Below are positions 36,822 to 45,464 of a stretch of DNA of 64,000 nucleotides, one piece after another; position 1 is the stretch's first letter, and each line of letters opens with the position of its first letter. The notes under the pieces are model-generated. The model was not told the DNA's origin, did no database searches, and was given only the letters and a program-made list of their open reading frames with translations. Source of the stretch: Halomonas sp. McH1-25 (GTDB lineage: Bacteria > Pseudomonadota > Gammaproteobacteria > Pseudomonadales > Halomonadaceae); contig NZ_JAKRFI010000001.1 in the NCBI RefSeq assembly GCF_022348165.1, positions 558,001 through 622,000 on the forward strand. The letters run 5' to 3'. The position numbers and the translations under genes were made by a program.

Positions 36822-37914
36822 GAGGAACCTCCACACGAAACTCGTCGACGTAAAGGCCGATCCGGTCGCTCGGGAAGCGCACATACGCCTTGCCGACAGG
36901 CGTGGCCTGCTCTTCCTCGATGCGCGCCTTGAGAGACGTTTCGCCGAGTTTGAGGTAAAGGATCGAGTAGGTGCCCAGATCCTGAACATGTTCGACGTCT
37001 ACGGCCATGCCGCCCTCGACGGCAGCCTCGTGAACTTCGATGAATTCGGGACGAATGCCTAGCTTGACGTTGGCCGAACGGATATCCCGCAAGGCCATGG
37101 CGATGTCCTGCCCTACGTGCAGCTCAGTCGCCCCGGTCATGACCCGCCCCTCATGCAGCGAGATAGCGAGGAAATTCATGCCGGGGCTACCGATGAAGTA
37201 ACCGACGAAGGTATGGTTTGGCGCCTCGAAAAGCTCGCGTGGTGTGCCGAACTGGACGACTTGCCCTTCGTACATCACGGCGATCTTGTCAGCGAAGGTG
37301 GACGCTTCGAGCTGATCGTGAGTCACGTAGACCATGGTGATTTCGAAACGCTGATGGATCTCCTTGAGCTTACGCCGCAGCTTCCACTTGAGCTGAGGGT
37401 CGATCACGGTCAACGGCTCGTCGAAGAGAATCGCCGACACATCGTCACGCACCAGACCACGCCCCATGGACACTTTCTGCTTCTCGTCGGCGGTGAGGTT
37501 CTTGGCCTTGCGCTTCAATTGCGGGGTCAGCTCCAGCGCATCGGCAACTTCCATGACGCGCTCATGGACACGATCTTCGGGGGTCTTCACGTTGCGCAGG
37601 GGAAAAGCCAGGTTGTCGTAGACGGTCATGGTGTCGTAGACGACCGGAAACTGAAAAACCTGGGCGATATTGCGTGCTTCGGGCGGCAATGCGTTGACCC
37701 GCTCACCATCGAACAGCACATCGCCGCTGGAAGGTTCCAGCAAGCCGGAAATAATGTTGAGCAAGGTCGACTTGCCACACCCCGAAGGGCCGAGAAGCGC
37801 ATAGGCGCCCCCCTGCTGCCAGACATGGTTCATTTCACGGATGGCATAGTCTCCCGGTTTTTCGGGGTTGGGCAGGTAGCTGTGAGCCAGGGATTTCAAG
37901 GTGATTTCTGCCAT
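36814..37914 (-). CDS. glpT: ABC transporter ATPase, glycerol type (GlpT)
   Basis: 366 residues, CUT1-like ATPase with a C-terminal regulatory OB-type domain. Walker A GPSGCGKST is at 42-50, Walker B ILFDEP at 162-167, and the switch His at 199 in YVTHDQ. The signature loop, normally LSGGQ, reads LTADEKQ (140-146), so the ATP site that depends on it should be weak. The partner GlpS has the opposite defect. This is the glycerol-transporter GlpT ATPase, not the unrelated glycerol-3-phosphate permease GlpT of E. coli. Starts 1 bp after the glpS stop. Confidence 0.88.
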   Translation of the reverse strand: MAEITLKSLAHSYLPNPEKPGDYAIREMNHVWQQGGAYALLGPSGCGKSTLLNIISGLLEPSSGDVLFDGERVNALPPEARNIAQVFQFPVVYDTMTVYDNLAFPLRNVKTPEDRVHERVMEVADALELTPQLKRKAKNLTADEKQKVSMGRGLVRDDVSAILFDEPLTVIDPQLKWKLRRKLKEIHQRFEITMVYVTHDQLEASTFADKIAVMYEGQVVQFGTPRELFEAPNHTFVGYFIGSPGMNFLAISLHEGRVMTGATELHVGQDIAMALRDIRSANVKLGIRPEFIEVHEAAVEGGMAVDVEHVQDLGTYSILYLKLGETSLKARIEEEQATPVGKAYVRFPSDRIGLYVDEFRVEVPHA

Positions 37915-37915
37915 C

Positions 37916-39004
37916 TCACAGGCCTCCCAGATGCGTCGGAATATGCACTACGGCCCCATGCCGATCGAAGGCGTACACCTTGTGCGTCGTAAAGTAGAGC
38001 GTGATGGGTGCGCCAACCCTGAAGTCATGCACGCCTGCAAGGTGCACCGATAAATGAAAGAGGTCGTTATGCACGTGCAGGAAAGTCTCGGAGCCACTGA
38101 TTTCCGCCATGTCGACGACCATCTGGACGGCAATATCGTCTTCGGCACGTGGACGCAGGGAAATATGCGAGGCTCGCACCCCGAAGCGATATTCTCCCGG
38201 CGGCAAGGAGCGCAGGTCCTCGTTGAGCGCGAAGTGCAAGCGACTGTCGAACGTCACTTCAGCGCCTGAAACGATGCCATGGAGAATATTGATGGGCGGC
38301 TCGGAAAACATTTCTGCCGTCAGGATATCGCGCGGCCGGTGATAGACATCTTCGGTACGGCCATACTGCAGCACGCGCCCCTCGTGCAGTACGGCCGTGT
38401 TACCGCCCAGCGCCAGGGCTTCGGCTGGCTCGGTCGTCGCGTATATGGCAATGCAGTTGCGTGCACTGAAGACGGCGCGCAATTCTTCGCGAAACTCCTC
38501 GCGTAATTTGTAATCGAGATTGACCAGCGGTTCGTCGAAGAGAACGATATCCGCATCTTTCACCAGTGCACGGCCCATGGCGGTGCGTTGCTGCTGCCCA
38601 CCGGAGAGTTCCAGCGGCAGGCGGTCCAGGAAGGGATCGATATGCAGCATTTCGGCAATCTCCCGAACGCGCCGATCGATTTCACCACGACCGACCTTGG
38701 CCAGCCGAAGAGGAGACGCAATATTGTCGTAAACGCTGAGGCCGGGATAATTGATGAACTGCTGGTAAACCATGGAGACGTTGCGCTTGCGTACCGACAC
38801 GCCCGTCACGTCCTGGCCGTTCATCACGACCCGTCCTCGTGTCGGGGAATCCAAACCTGCCATGAGGCGCATGAGCGAGGTTTTACCCGAGAGCGTTCGG
38901 CCTAGCAGCACATTGAACGAGCCGGGCTCCAGCGCCAGGCTTATATCGTCGATGTGGGTTTCCCCGCCGACAACGCGATGGAGATTTTCGAGGATCAAGG
39001 ACAT
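37916..39004 (-). CDS. glpS: ABC transporter ATPase, glycerol type (GlpS)
   Basis: 362 residues, first gene of the operon. Walker A is GRTLSGKT (35-42), the signature LSGGQQQR is intact at 133-140, and Walker B is VLFDEP (154-159). The switch histidine is replaced: the segment reads IYATTEPAEAL with Thr at 191. GlpS and GlpT therefore look like a heterodimer with one canonical and one degenerate ATP site. Expression is probably controlled by the GlpR-like half-site cluster directly upstream. Confidence 0.88.
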   Translation of the reverse strand: MSLILENLHRVVGGETHIDDISLALEPGSFNVLLGRTLSGKTSLMRLMAGLDSPTRGRVVMNGQDVTGVSVRKRNVSMVYQQFINYPGLSVYDNIASPLRLAKVGRGEIDRRVREIAEMLHIDPFLDRLPLELSGGQQQRTAMGRALVKDADIVLFDEPLVNLDYKLREEFREELRAVFSARNCIAIYATTEPAEALALGGNTAVLHEGRVLQYGRTEDVYHRPRDILTAEMFSEPPINILHGIVSGAEVTFDSRLHFALNEDLRSLPPGEYRFGVRASHISLRPRAEDDIAVQMVVDMAEISGSETFLHVHNDLFHLSVHLAGVHDFRVGAPITLYFTTHKVYAFDRHGAVVHIPTHLGGL

Positions 39005-39016
39005 ACTGTGCTCGGT

Positions 39017-39260
39017 TGTTCGTTGTTATCGAGGTATTCGTAAACGGCTAGTTTGAACACTAGCCGAGATTCGAATACAAACACAAATGAACACAACCGA
39101 AAATGCACGACAAGACGCAAGAATTCGCCTTAAAACGAACACTTTCCTTTGATTAATAAAGGAAATTAGCGCTTATTAGACTTTTGACCAAGATCGAAAG
39201 AGCGCCAAAGAGATGGGTTCTCAATGAGAGAAATGTTCGATATTGGTCATTTCCGAACAT
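39017..39260. promoter_or_regulatory. Cluster of GlpR-like operator half-sites upstream of glpS
   Basis: ATGTTCG (39233-39239) and CGAACAT (39254-39260) are exact inverted arms 21 bp apart centre to centre. ATGTTCG matches the half-site of the E. coli GlpR operator as I recall it. Related half-sites occur at 39017-39024 (TGTTCGTT), 39054-39059 and 39088-39093 (TGAACA), and 39136-39141 (CGAACA). GlpR is a DeoR-family repressor of glycerol genes. The 348-bp gap between glpS and upp is otherwise AT-rich and without a gene. Confidence 0.55.
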
Positions 39261-39282
39261 AAGCCAGGACTAATCCTGTAGA

Positions 39283-39299
39283 TTGTCCTGGCAGGACAA
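39283..39299. promoter_or_regulatory. 17-bp perfect palindrome downstream of upp
   Basis: TTGTCCTG-G-CAGGACAA is an exact inverted repeat 54 bp beyond the upp stop and about 280 bp upstream of glpS. It could be a terminator stem for upp without a T run or an operator for the glycerol operon. I cannot decide between these. Confidence 0.35.
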
Positions 39300-39352
39300 G
39301 CCAAAGCGAAGCGGCTGACCGAAGAGCCAGCCCGCCGAGGAAACGACGTTAT

Positions 39353-39982
39353 TCAGCGCGTCCCGAATATCTTGTCCCCTGCATCACCCAGCCCCGGCAC
39401 GATATAGCCCTTCTCGTCGAGTCGCTCGTCGATGGCAGCGGTATAGATTTCCACTTCGGGGTGCGCCTCTTGTACGCGGCGGATGCCTTCCGGTGCCGCG
39501 ACCAGCACGATCACTTTCATTTGCGGGCAGCCACGCTTCTTGAGCATATCAAGCGTCGCGACCATCGAACCGCCCGTGGCCAGCATCGGATCGATGACGA
39601 TAGCCAGGCGCTCTTCTATGTCGTTGGTGAACTTCTCGAAGTACGGGACCGGTTCCAGGGTTTCTTCGTTGCGATATAGACCCACCACACTGATACGCGC
39701 ACTGGGGATCAGGTCGGTCACACCATCCAGCATGCCCAGACCGGCACGCAGGATTGGCACGATGGTGACCTTCTTGCCCTTGAGGTGCTCCACGTCGATG
39801 GGCAGGCCGCTCCATCCCTGGATCGTCACCGGCTCCACTTCCAAAGCCTTGGTCGCTTCGTAGGTCAGCAGCTTGGCGACTTCGCCGGCGAGCTCACGAA
39901 AGCTCTTGGTGCTGATATCGGCAGCACGCATCAGGCCCAGCTTGTGCTTGACCAGCGGATGATCGATAGCGTGTACGCTCAT
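39353..39982 (-). CDS. upp: Uracil phosphoribosyltransferase
   Basis: 209 residues, against 208 in E. coli. It makes UMP from uracil and PRPP. PRPP-binding loop [19 protein letters not shown] lies near residues 128-146. [11 protein letters not shown] and the C-terminal uracil-binding [17 protein letters not shown] are present. It pairs functionally with the uracil permease gene encoded in the same direction about 7 kb downstream, with the glycerol-type operon between them. Confidence 0.97.
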   Translation of the reverse strand: MSVHAIDHPLVKHKLGLMRAADISTKSFRELAGEVAKLLTYEATKALEVEPVTIQGWSGLPIDVEHLKGKKVTIVPILRAGLGMLDGVTDLIPSARISVVGLYRNEETLEPVPYFEKFTNDIEERLAIVIDPMLATGGSMVATLDMLKKRGCPQMKVIVLVAAPEGIRRVQEAHPEVEIYTAAIDERLDEKGYIVPGLGDAGDKIFGTR

Positions 39983-40076
39983 GGCGAGGAATCCCTTGCA
40001 AGGCAGTGGTAAGGAGGGAGGGGCGCGGGCCCTAGGTTGTGCGCATTTTATCGCGACCGGCCGCGCGGGTTAAGTG

Positions 40077-40775
40077 TCAATCTTGGCCGGCGCCAGGCAC
40101 GGCAGGCAATTGCCAGTCGATCGGGCCGCGACCTTTGGCTTCGAGAAAATCGTTGGCTTTGGAGAAGTGTCGTTGCCCGAAGAACCCCCGATGGGCGGAC
40201 AGCGGCGACGGGTGCGGCGCGTGGAGCACCAGGTGACGGTTGCGGTCCACGAATGATGCCTTCTTCTGGGCATAGCTGCCCCACAGCAGGAAGACCACAT
40301 TGACGCAATGCTCGTTGATGACCTGAATGGCCCGATCGGTGAACGTTTCCCAGCCTCGGTTACGATGCGCGCCGGCATTGCCTTGCTCGACGGTCAGCAC
40401 ACTATTGAGCAGTAGCACGCCCTGACGGGCCCAACTTTCGAGAAAGCCGTGATCGACCGGTGTGAAGCCGACGTCCTGCGCCAGCTCCTTGTAGATGTTC
40501 TGCAGTGACGGGGGCGTCGGCACCCCGGGGCGAACCGAGAAGCACAGCCCATGGGCCTGGCCAGGACCGTGATACGGATCCTGACCGAGAATCACGACCC
40601 GCACCTGGTCCAAGGGCGTCAGCTCGAAAGCCCGAAACCAATTCGTCGAATGCGGATAGATAACCTTGCGTGCCTGTTTTTCCGCTGCCAGAAAGGCTCT
40701 CAGCGACTGCATGTAGGGCGCCTCGAACTCGGCGCCCAGATAATCATCCCAGCTTGCGGGCAAAGGCGATGCCAT
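40077..40775 (-). CDS. ung: Uracil-DNA glycosylase
   Basis: 232 residues from the ATG at 40775 (GAGGA upstream). The longer open frame runs into gpt. It removes uracil from DNA as the first step of base excision repair. Signatures are [22 protein letters not shown] with the catalytic Asp (near residue 64) and [18 protein letters not shown] with the catalytic His region near 185. It is the last gene of a leftward cluster with a purine permease, apt and gpt, 16 bp after gpt. Confidence 0.96.
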   Translation of the reverse strand: MASPLPASWDDYLGAEFEAPYMQSLRAFLAAEKQARKVIYPHSTNWFRAFELTPLDQVRVVILGQDPYHGPGQAHGLCFSVRPGVPTPPSLQNIYKELAQDVGFTPVDHGFLESWARQGVLLLNSVLTVEQGNAGAHRNRGWETFTDRAIQVINEHCVNVVFLLWGSYAQKKASFVDRNRHLVLHAPHPSPLSAHRGFFGQRHFSKANDFLEAKGRGPIDWQLPAVPGAGQD

Positions 40776-40791
40776 GCTGTGTCCTCGGATT

Positions 40792-41280
40792 CTAGCGCTC
40801 CTGGCCGCGCACTTGATCGACCAAGGGTTCCACATAGGCAATGCCCATGTCCCAGGGGAACTGGATCCAGCAATCCTGAGCCACCTCGGTGAGACATTGA
40901 TCGACCAACGGTCGCCCCTCCGGCTTGGCATAGACAGTGACGAAATGCGCCCTGGGCAGCATCTCGCGAACGGCGCGTGCCGTCTTGCCGGTATCGACGA
41001 GGTCGTCGACCAGCAACCAGCCCTCACCGTCGTGGTCGACGCCTTTCATGATATCCAGGCCGCCTTGCTCCATGTGGTCGTAGCTCTTGATGCAGACCGT
41101 GTCGATCAGGCGCACGTTGAGTTCGCGAGCGATCAATGCGGCCGGAATCAGGCCACCGCGGGTAACCGCCACGATGCCCTTGAAATCCCGCTCGATGAGT
41201 TGGTGACACAAGGCACGCACATCGCGATGCAACTGATCCCAGGAAACGGTGAAATGCTGGTGGTAACGGTTGGCGGTCAT
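40792..41280 (-). CDS. gpt: Xanthine-guanine phosphoribosyltransferase
   Basis: 162 residues, against 152 in E. coli Gpt. It converts xanthine or guanine to XMP or GMP. The PRPP loop [22 protein letters not shown] is near residues 88-108, [26 protein letters not shown] is at 38-63, and the base-binding end [17 protein letters not shown] is typical. It lies 27 bp after apt in the same operon. Confidence 0.94.
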   Translation of the reverse strand: MTANRYHQHFTVSWDQLHRDVRALCHQLIERDFKGIVAVTRGGLIPAALIARELNVRLIDTVCIKSYDHMEQGGLDIMKGVDHDGEGWLLVDDLVDTGKTARAVREMLPRAHFVTVYAKPEGRPLVDQCLTEVAQDCWIQFPWDMGIAYVEPLVDQVRGQER

Positions 41281-41307
41281 GTTCGAAATCTCTGCTGATA
41301 CGGCGAC

Positions 41308-41856
41308 TCAGTCGTCGTCTTCCAGGAAGGAGCACACGGCGAAGACGCTATGCCCTTCTTCACGAATCTTCTGCGAGCCCCCGAGTTCGGGGAGGTCGAT
41401 GATTGCCGCCGTCTCGACCACCTGACCGCCGCTGCGCTGGATCAGCTTGGCCGCTGCCAGCATGGTGCCACCCGTGGCGATCAGATCGTCCATCACCAGG
41501 ATACGGTCGCCCTCGCGGAAGGCGTCGGAGTGCAGTTCCACGGTGGCTTCGCCGTACTCCAGGGTGTAGGTCTCGCTGATGGTCTTGAACGGCAGCTTGC
41601 CCTTCTTGCGAACCGGCACGAAGCTGCAACCCAGCTCATAAGCGAGCGGAGCGCCGATAATGAACCCACGCGCATCGATGGCGGCAATCGCATCGAGGTC
41701 CATGTCCTGGTAGCGATGCACGAAGCTATCGATCAGCTTGCGAAAGGCCGAGCGGTTCTGCAATACGGGCGTGATATCCCGAAAATTGACGCCCGGCTGC
41801 GGCCAGTCGGGTACGGTGCGTATTACGGACTTGATGTAGTCGCCGTAGATGCTCAT
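41308..41856 (-). CDS. apt: Adenine phosphoribosyltransferase
   Basis: 182 residues, about the usual size. It makes AMP from adenine and PRPP. Family marks are [19 protein letters not shown] at the N terminus, [38 protein letters not shown], and the PRPP loop [21 protein letters not shown] near residue 125. It starts 8 bp after the stop of the purine permease gene, which implies co-expression of uptake and salvage. Confidence 0.96.
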   Translation of the reverse strand: MSIYGDYIKSVIRTVPDWPQPGVNFRDITPVLQNRSAFRKLIDSFVHRYQDMDLDAIAAIDARGFIIGAPLAYELGCSFVPVRKKGKLPFKTISETYTLEYGEATVELHSDAFREGDRILVMDDLIATGGTMLAAAKLIQRSGGQVVETAAIIDLPELGGSQKIREEGHSVFAVCSFLEDDD

Positions 41857-41864
41857 GGACTTCC

Positions 41865-43169
41865 TCAGTCAAGGAACAGGAATTTCAAGGCAAAGAGGAT
41901 CGCCAGTACGGTGACGGCCGGGCTAAGCTCCTTGAAGCGCCCCGACAATGTCTTGATGGCGGCGTAGCTGATGAACCCCAGTGCAATGCCATTGGCAATC
42001 GAGTAGGTCAACGGCATGGACAGCGCCGCCACCAGGACCGGTGCCGCCTCGGTGACATCGTCCCAGTCGGCGCGTGCCAGGCTGCCACACATCAATACCG
42101 CGACATAAAGCAGCGCGCCGGCCGTGGCATAGACCGGGATCGATCCCGCCAGGGGCGCAAAGAACAGGCTAATCAGGAACAGCACGGCAACCACCACCGC
42201 CGTCAGCCCCGTACGACCGCCGGCCGTGATACCCGAAGCACTTTCAATATAGCTGGTGGTCGATGAGGTCCCCAGCAGCGCCCCGGTCATGGTCGCGGTA
42301 CTGTCGGCCATCAACGCCCTGTTGAGACGCGGCAGCTTGCCCTCCTTGTCGAGCAGTCCTCCGCGCTGGGCCACGCCCACCAGGGTGCCGGCAGTATCGA
42401 AGAGATCGACGAACAGAAAGGCGAACACCACGCTGATCATGCTGATATCCAGCGCGCCGGCGAGATCGAGCTCGAGAAAGACCGGGGCGATCGAAGGCGG
42501 CGTCGACACGATACCGGCGAAATCACTATGACCGAGCAGGATGGAAATGACCGTCACGCCCAGAATGCCGATCATCACGGCACCCATCACACGCAAATGG
42601 GCCAGAGCGGCGATGACGAAGAAACCGCCCAAGGTGTACAACGCAGCAGGCTGCGCGATGTCGCCAATGGTAAGCAGCGTGGCGGGATGGTCGACGACGA
42701 TGCCCGCATTCTGCAGGGCAATGATGGCCAGGAACAGGCCGATACCTGCAGCGATCCCCAATCTCAACGAAATGGGGATCGAATTGATGATCCACTCGCG
42801 GATGCGGAAGATGCTCAACAACAGGAAAATGACCCCCGACAGGAACACGGCTCCCAACGCAGCTTCCCAGGTATAGCCCATCCCCAGCACGACACCGAAG
42901 GTGAAGAATGCGTTGAGCCCCATGCCCGGTGCCATGGCAATCGGATAGTTAGCCAGCAATCCCATGATCAGACAGCCGATGGCCGCTGCGAGACAGGTAG
43001 CGACGAACACCGCGCCCGTGTCCATGCCTGCCTGACCCAGTACGCTCGGGTTGACGAAAATGATGTAGGCCATCGTCAGGAACGTGGTGATCCCAGCGAT
43101 GATTTCGGTGCGGATCGAAGTCTGATGTTCGTCCAGCTTGAAGAAGTTATTCAGTTGTCGTTTTAGCAT
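41865..43169 (-). CDS. NCS2 family purine permease (AzgA-type)
   Basis: 434 residues from the ATG at 43169, giving [22 protein letters not shown] as in homologues. It has about 12-14 hydrophobic segments. Motifs [35 protein letters not shown] and [22 protein letters not shown] mark the AzgA branch, which imports adenine, guanine or hypoxanthine with protons. It heads an operon with apt, gpt and ung. I see a TATAAA-like element about 120 bp upstream but no riboswitch that I recognise. Confidence 0.92.
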   Translation of the reverse strand: MLKRQLNNFFKLDEHQTSIRTEIIAGITTFLTMAYIIFVNPSVLGQAGMDTGAVFVATCLAAAIGCLIMGLLANYPIAMAPGMGLNAFFTFGVVLGMGYTWEAALGAVFLSGVIFLLLSIFRIREWIINSIPISLRLGIAAGIGLFLAIIALQNAGIVVDHPATLLTIGDIAQPAALYTLGGFFVIAALAHLRVMGAVMIGILGVTVISILLGHSDFAGIVSTPPSIAPVFLELDLAGALDISMISVVFAFLFVDLFDTAGTLVGVAQRGGLLDKEGKLPRLNRALMADSTATMTGALLGTSSTTSYIESASGITAGGRTGLTAVVVAVLFLISLFFAPLAGSIPVYATAGALLYVAVLMCGSLARADWDDVTEAAPVLVAALSMPLTYSIANGIALGFISYAAIKTLSGRFKELSPAVTVLAILFALKFLFLD

Positions 43170-43345
43170 GTAGGGGCCTGCGTACCTGGAACGGAATCCT
43201 TGGGGTGCGGGAAAAGCCGCCCATGGTACCCAATGACATCTCGCAACGCGAGACAGCATGGAGCGGCGGCGGCAGTGGCCGGTTATTTATAAGCAAGCTC
43301 AGTGACAGAAGCTACATGCCGTCCCAACGCAATCTGGCGAGACGG

Positions 43346-43966
43346 TCAACGCAGTGTGTCGTTGCGAGACGCCAGAACGCGCTCCACCGTCTCGACGATT
43401 GCCTGGGTCTGCGGGTCGATCTCGATGTTGACGCGATCCCCGGGAAGGCGATCGCTCAGGGTAGTCCGCGCCAAGGTTTCGGGAATCAGGTTGACGCAGA
43501 AACGCGCACCTTGGACATCGCCGATAGTCAGGCTGATGCCATCGATCCCGATGTAGCCTTTTTCGAAGAGAAAACGCGCGTAGGCGACGGGCAGCTCGAA
43601 CCACAGACGACGATTGTCGGGTGCCTCGTCGATCTCGGTCAGTTCGGCCATGCAGATGATGTGCCCGGACATGGCATGCCCGCCGATTTCGTCACCGAAA
43701 CGCGCAGCCCGCTCGACGTTCACGTGGTCGCCTATCTCCAGGTCGCCCAGGTTGGTCAAACGCAGGGTTTCACGCATCAGATCGAAACTGACCCGATCTC
43801 CCTCGATGCGTGTCACGGTAAGGCAGCAGCCGTTGTGCGCTACCGACGCCCCGATCTCGAGCCCCTTACGCATATCGTCGCTCATGCTGAGGACATGGCT
43901 GCGAAAATCGTTCCGCTCCTCGACCGCCACCAGCTCGGCCGTGCCTTGCACTATTCCGGTAAACAT
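43346..43966 (-). CDS. ribC: Riboflavin synthase alpha chain
   Basis: 206 residues from the ATG at 43966 (MFTGIVQG, with GGGGAGAG upstream). The two similar beta-barrel halves are visible: NGCCLTV in the first and DGISLTI in the second, plus GGHAMSGHI between them. The enzyme dismutates two 6,7-dimethyl-8-ribityllumazines into riboflavin and the pyrimidine intermediate. No rib operon is nearby and no FMN riboswitch is apparent, which suggests a stand-alone housekeeping copy. Confidence 0.93.
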   Translation of the reverse strand: MFTGIVQGTAELVAVEERNDFRSHVLSMSDDMRKGLEIGASVAHNGCCLTVTRIEGDRVSFDLMRETLRLTNLGDLEIGDHVNVERAARFGDEIGGHAMSGHIICMAELTEIDEAPDNRRLWFELPVAYARFLFEKGYIGIDGISLTIGDVQGARFCVNLIPETLARTTLSDRLPGDRVNIEIDPQTQAIVETVERVLASRNDTLR

Positions 43967-44136
43967 CGTGCGCTCTCCCCTCGCTAGGGCCGCCAGTCTA
44001 GTCAAATTAACGCAGAGCCGTCCACGCTTGGCGCATGACAAGAATAGCGAGGCAGGGATAATTGCTGCTCATGAGGCATATGGCCATAATATTTTCTGCG
44101 CAAAAACGGCACTCCTTCGCACATCTTCCATAGCGA

Positions 44137-44165
44137 TTGACACGTCCCGCCTCACTCCCTACACT
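44137..44165 (+). promoter_or_regulatory. Predicted metNIQ promoter
   Basis: TTGACA (44137-44142), a perfect -35 element, is separated by exactly 17 bp from TACACT (44160-44165). Transcription would start near 44172, about ten bases before the SAM-II type aptamer. Nothing else is apparent between ribC and this promoter. Confidence 0.8.
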
Positions 44166-44180
44166 CTTGCGCACATTATT

Positions 44181-44255
44181 TAGGCGCCGATTTGTACCCG
44201 GATTGCGGGCGCCTCCGGAGCCTCGTGTTCCGGAAAGTGCAGCTAAAAGGGTGTG
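44181..44255 (+). promoter_or_regulatory. SAM-II type riboswitch in the metNIQ leader
   Basis: GGCGCC (44183-44188) pairs with GGCGCC (44208-44213). Inside the loop are the conserved GATTT and ATTGC segments of the SAM-II aptamer. Downstream, TGCAG (44238-44242) pairs with TTGCG of the loop (44203-44207), followed by GCTAAAAGGG, the other conserved SAM-II block. GGGT (44249-44252) can pair with ACCC (44196-44199) to complete the pseudoknot. The region between stem and tail holds an extra TCCGGA hairpin, a tolerated variable insertion. The target is the methionine transporter operon. SAM-V shares the core and is the main alternative. Confidence 0.88.
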
Positions 44256-44267
44256 TCCAGCGTTGAT

Positions 44268-44295
44268 GGCCACCCACCAGGGTGGCCTTTTTTTT
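44268..44295 (+). terminator. Attenuator terminator of the SAM riboswitch
   Basis: GGCCACCC and GGGTGGCC make an 8-bp stem with a 4-nt loop followed by eight T. It lies 13 bases after the aptamer and about 125 bases before metN. Bases 44249-44253 (GGGTG), part of the aptamer pseudoknot, can alternatively pair with CACCC (44271-44275) in its left arm. SAM binding would then free the terminator and switch the operon off. Confidence 0.85.
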
Positions 44296-44420
44296 CGCGA
44301 GCCCGCTACCCTCCTGCTGTCGAGCATGACCTTGCCCGCGCACGACGACTCCGCCCGTCCCCAACCGGACAGGCCTTGCCGTCATCGGTTGTTCCTCAGC
44401 GCCGCGATTCGACCAGGACC

Positions 44421-45464
44421 ATGATCACACTCGAGAACATTTCCAAGACTTATGGCAGCGGCCCGCAGGCGATCCATGCCCTCAAGCCGACCGACCTGCA
44501 CGTGGCGCAGGGGGAGATCTACGGCGTCATCGGCCTATCGGGGGCCGGCAAGTCGACACTGATCCGTTGCGTCAATCTGCTCGAGCGCCCCACCACCGGC
44601 CGCGTCATCGTCGATGGACAGGAACTCACCCAGCTCGACGGACAACAACTCAACCACGCGCGCCATCGCATCGGCATGATCTTCCAGCACTTCAACCTGC
44701 TGGCCTCACGTACGGTTTTCGACAACGTCTCCCTGCCCCTGGAGTTGATGGATGTGGCCAAAGGCGAGATACGCGAACGGGTCCAGCCCTTACTGGACCT
44801 CACCGGATTGAGCGACAAGCACGACAAGTACCCGGCCGAACTTTCGGGCGGGCAGAAACAGCGTGTCGCCATCGCCCGCGCCCTGGCCAGTCGCCCCAAG
44901 GTGCTGCTCTGCGACGAGGCGACGTCGGCGCTCGACCCCCAGACCACGCAATCGATCCTCGAACTGCTGAAGGACATCAATCGCAAGCTCGGCCTGACCA
45001 TTCTGCTGATCACCCATGAGATGGAAGTGGTCAAATCGATCTGCCACAAGGTCGGCCTGATCTCCGGCGGCAAGTTGGTCGAGGAGGCCGAGGTCGGCGA
45101 TTTCTTCACCGCGCCGCGAACGCACCTGGGCCGCGAATTCCTCAATGCCTTTCTGGAACTCGACCCACCACAGGCTCTGGTCGACCGCATGGAAGCCAAG
45201 GCCGGCCCGAATACCCATCCCGTGGTGCGCCTGGCCTTTACCGGCGATGCGGTATCCACCCCGCTGATTTCCCGCCTGGCCCGCGACTGCAATATCGATG
45301 TGAGCATTCTCGAAGCCAAGGTCGAGTCGATTCAGGAGCGCACCTTGGGTCTGATGATCGCCGAACTGATCGGTCCCCAGGAAAAGACGCAACAGGCACT
45401 CGCCTACCTCAAGTCACATGACCTGCAAGTGGAGGTGCTTGGCCATGTCCAGCGCAATGCTTGA
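44421..45464 (+). CDS. metN: Methionine ABC transporter ATP-binding protein
   Basis: 347 residues from the ATG at 44421 after CAGGACC. The longer frame would start inside the riboswitch region. Walker A GLSGAGKST is at 38-46, the signature AELSGGQKQRVAIARAL and Walker B VLLCDEATSALDP follow, and the C-terminal NIL domain (VVRLAFTGDAVSTPLISRLARDCNIDVSILEAKVE, about residues 265-345) senses methionine for trans-inhibition. It powers inner-membrane import of methionine. Confidence 0.97.
   Translation: MITLENISKTYGSGPQAIHALKPTDLHVAQGEIYGVIGLSGAGKSTLIRCVNLLERPTTGRVIVDGQELTQLDGQQLNHARHRIGMIFQHFNLLASRTVFDNVSLPLELMDVAKGEIRERVQPLLDLTGLSDKHDKYPAELSGGQKQRVAIARALASRPKVLLCDEATSALDPQTTQSILELLKDINRKLGLTILLITHEMEVVKSICHKVGLISGGKLVEEAEVGDFFTAPRTHLGREFLNAFLELDPPQALVDRMEAKAGPNTHPVVRLAFTGDAVSTPLISRLARDCNIDVSILEAKVESIQERTLGLMIAELIGPQEKTQQALAYLKSHDLQVEVLGHVQRNA

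Noticed and set aside
43170-43345. Possible purine or xanthine riboswitch upstream of the purine permease
   Set aside because: Only a short CTCGC/GCGAG hairpin and a TATAAA-like element are visible. No conserved purine or xanthine aptamer core could be recognised by eye.
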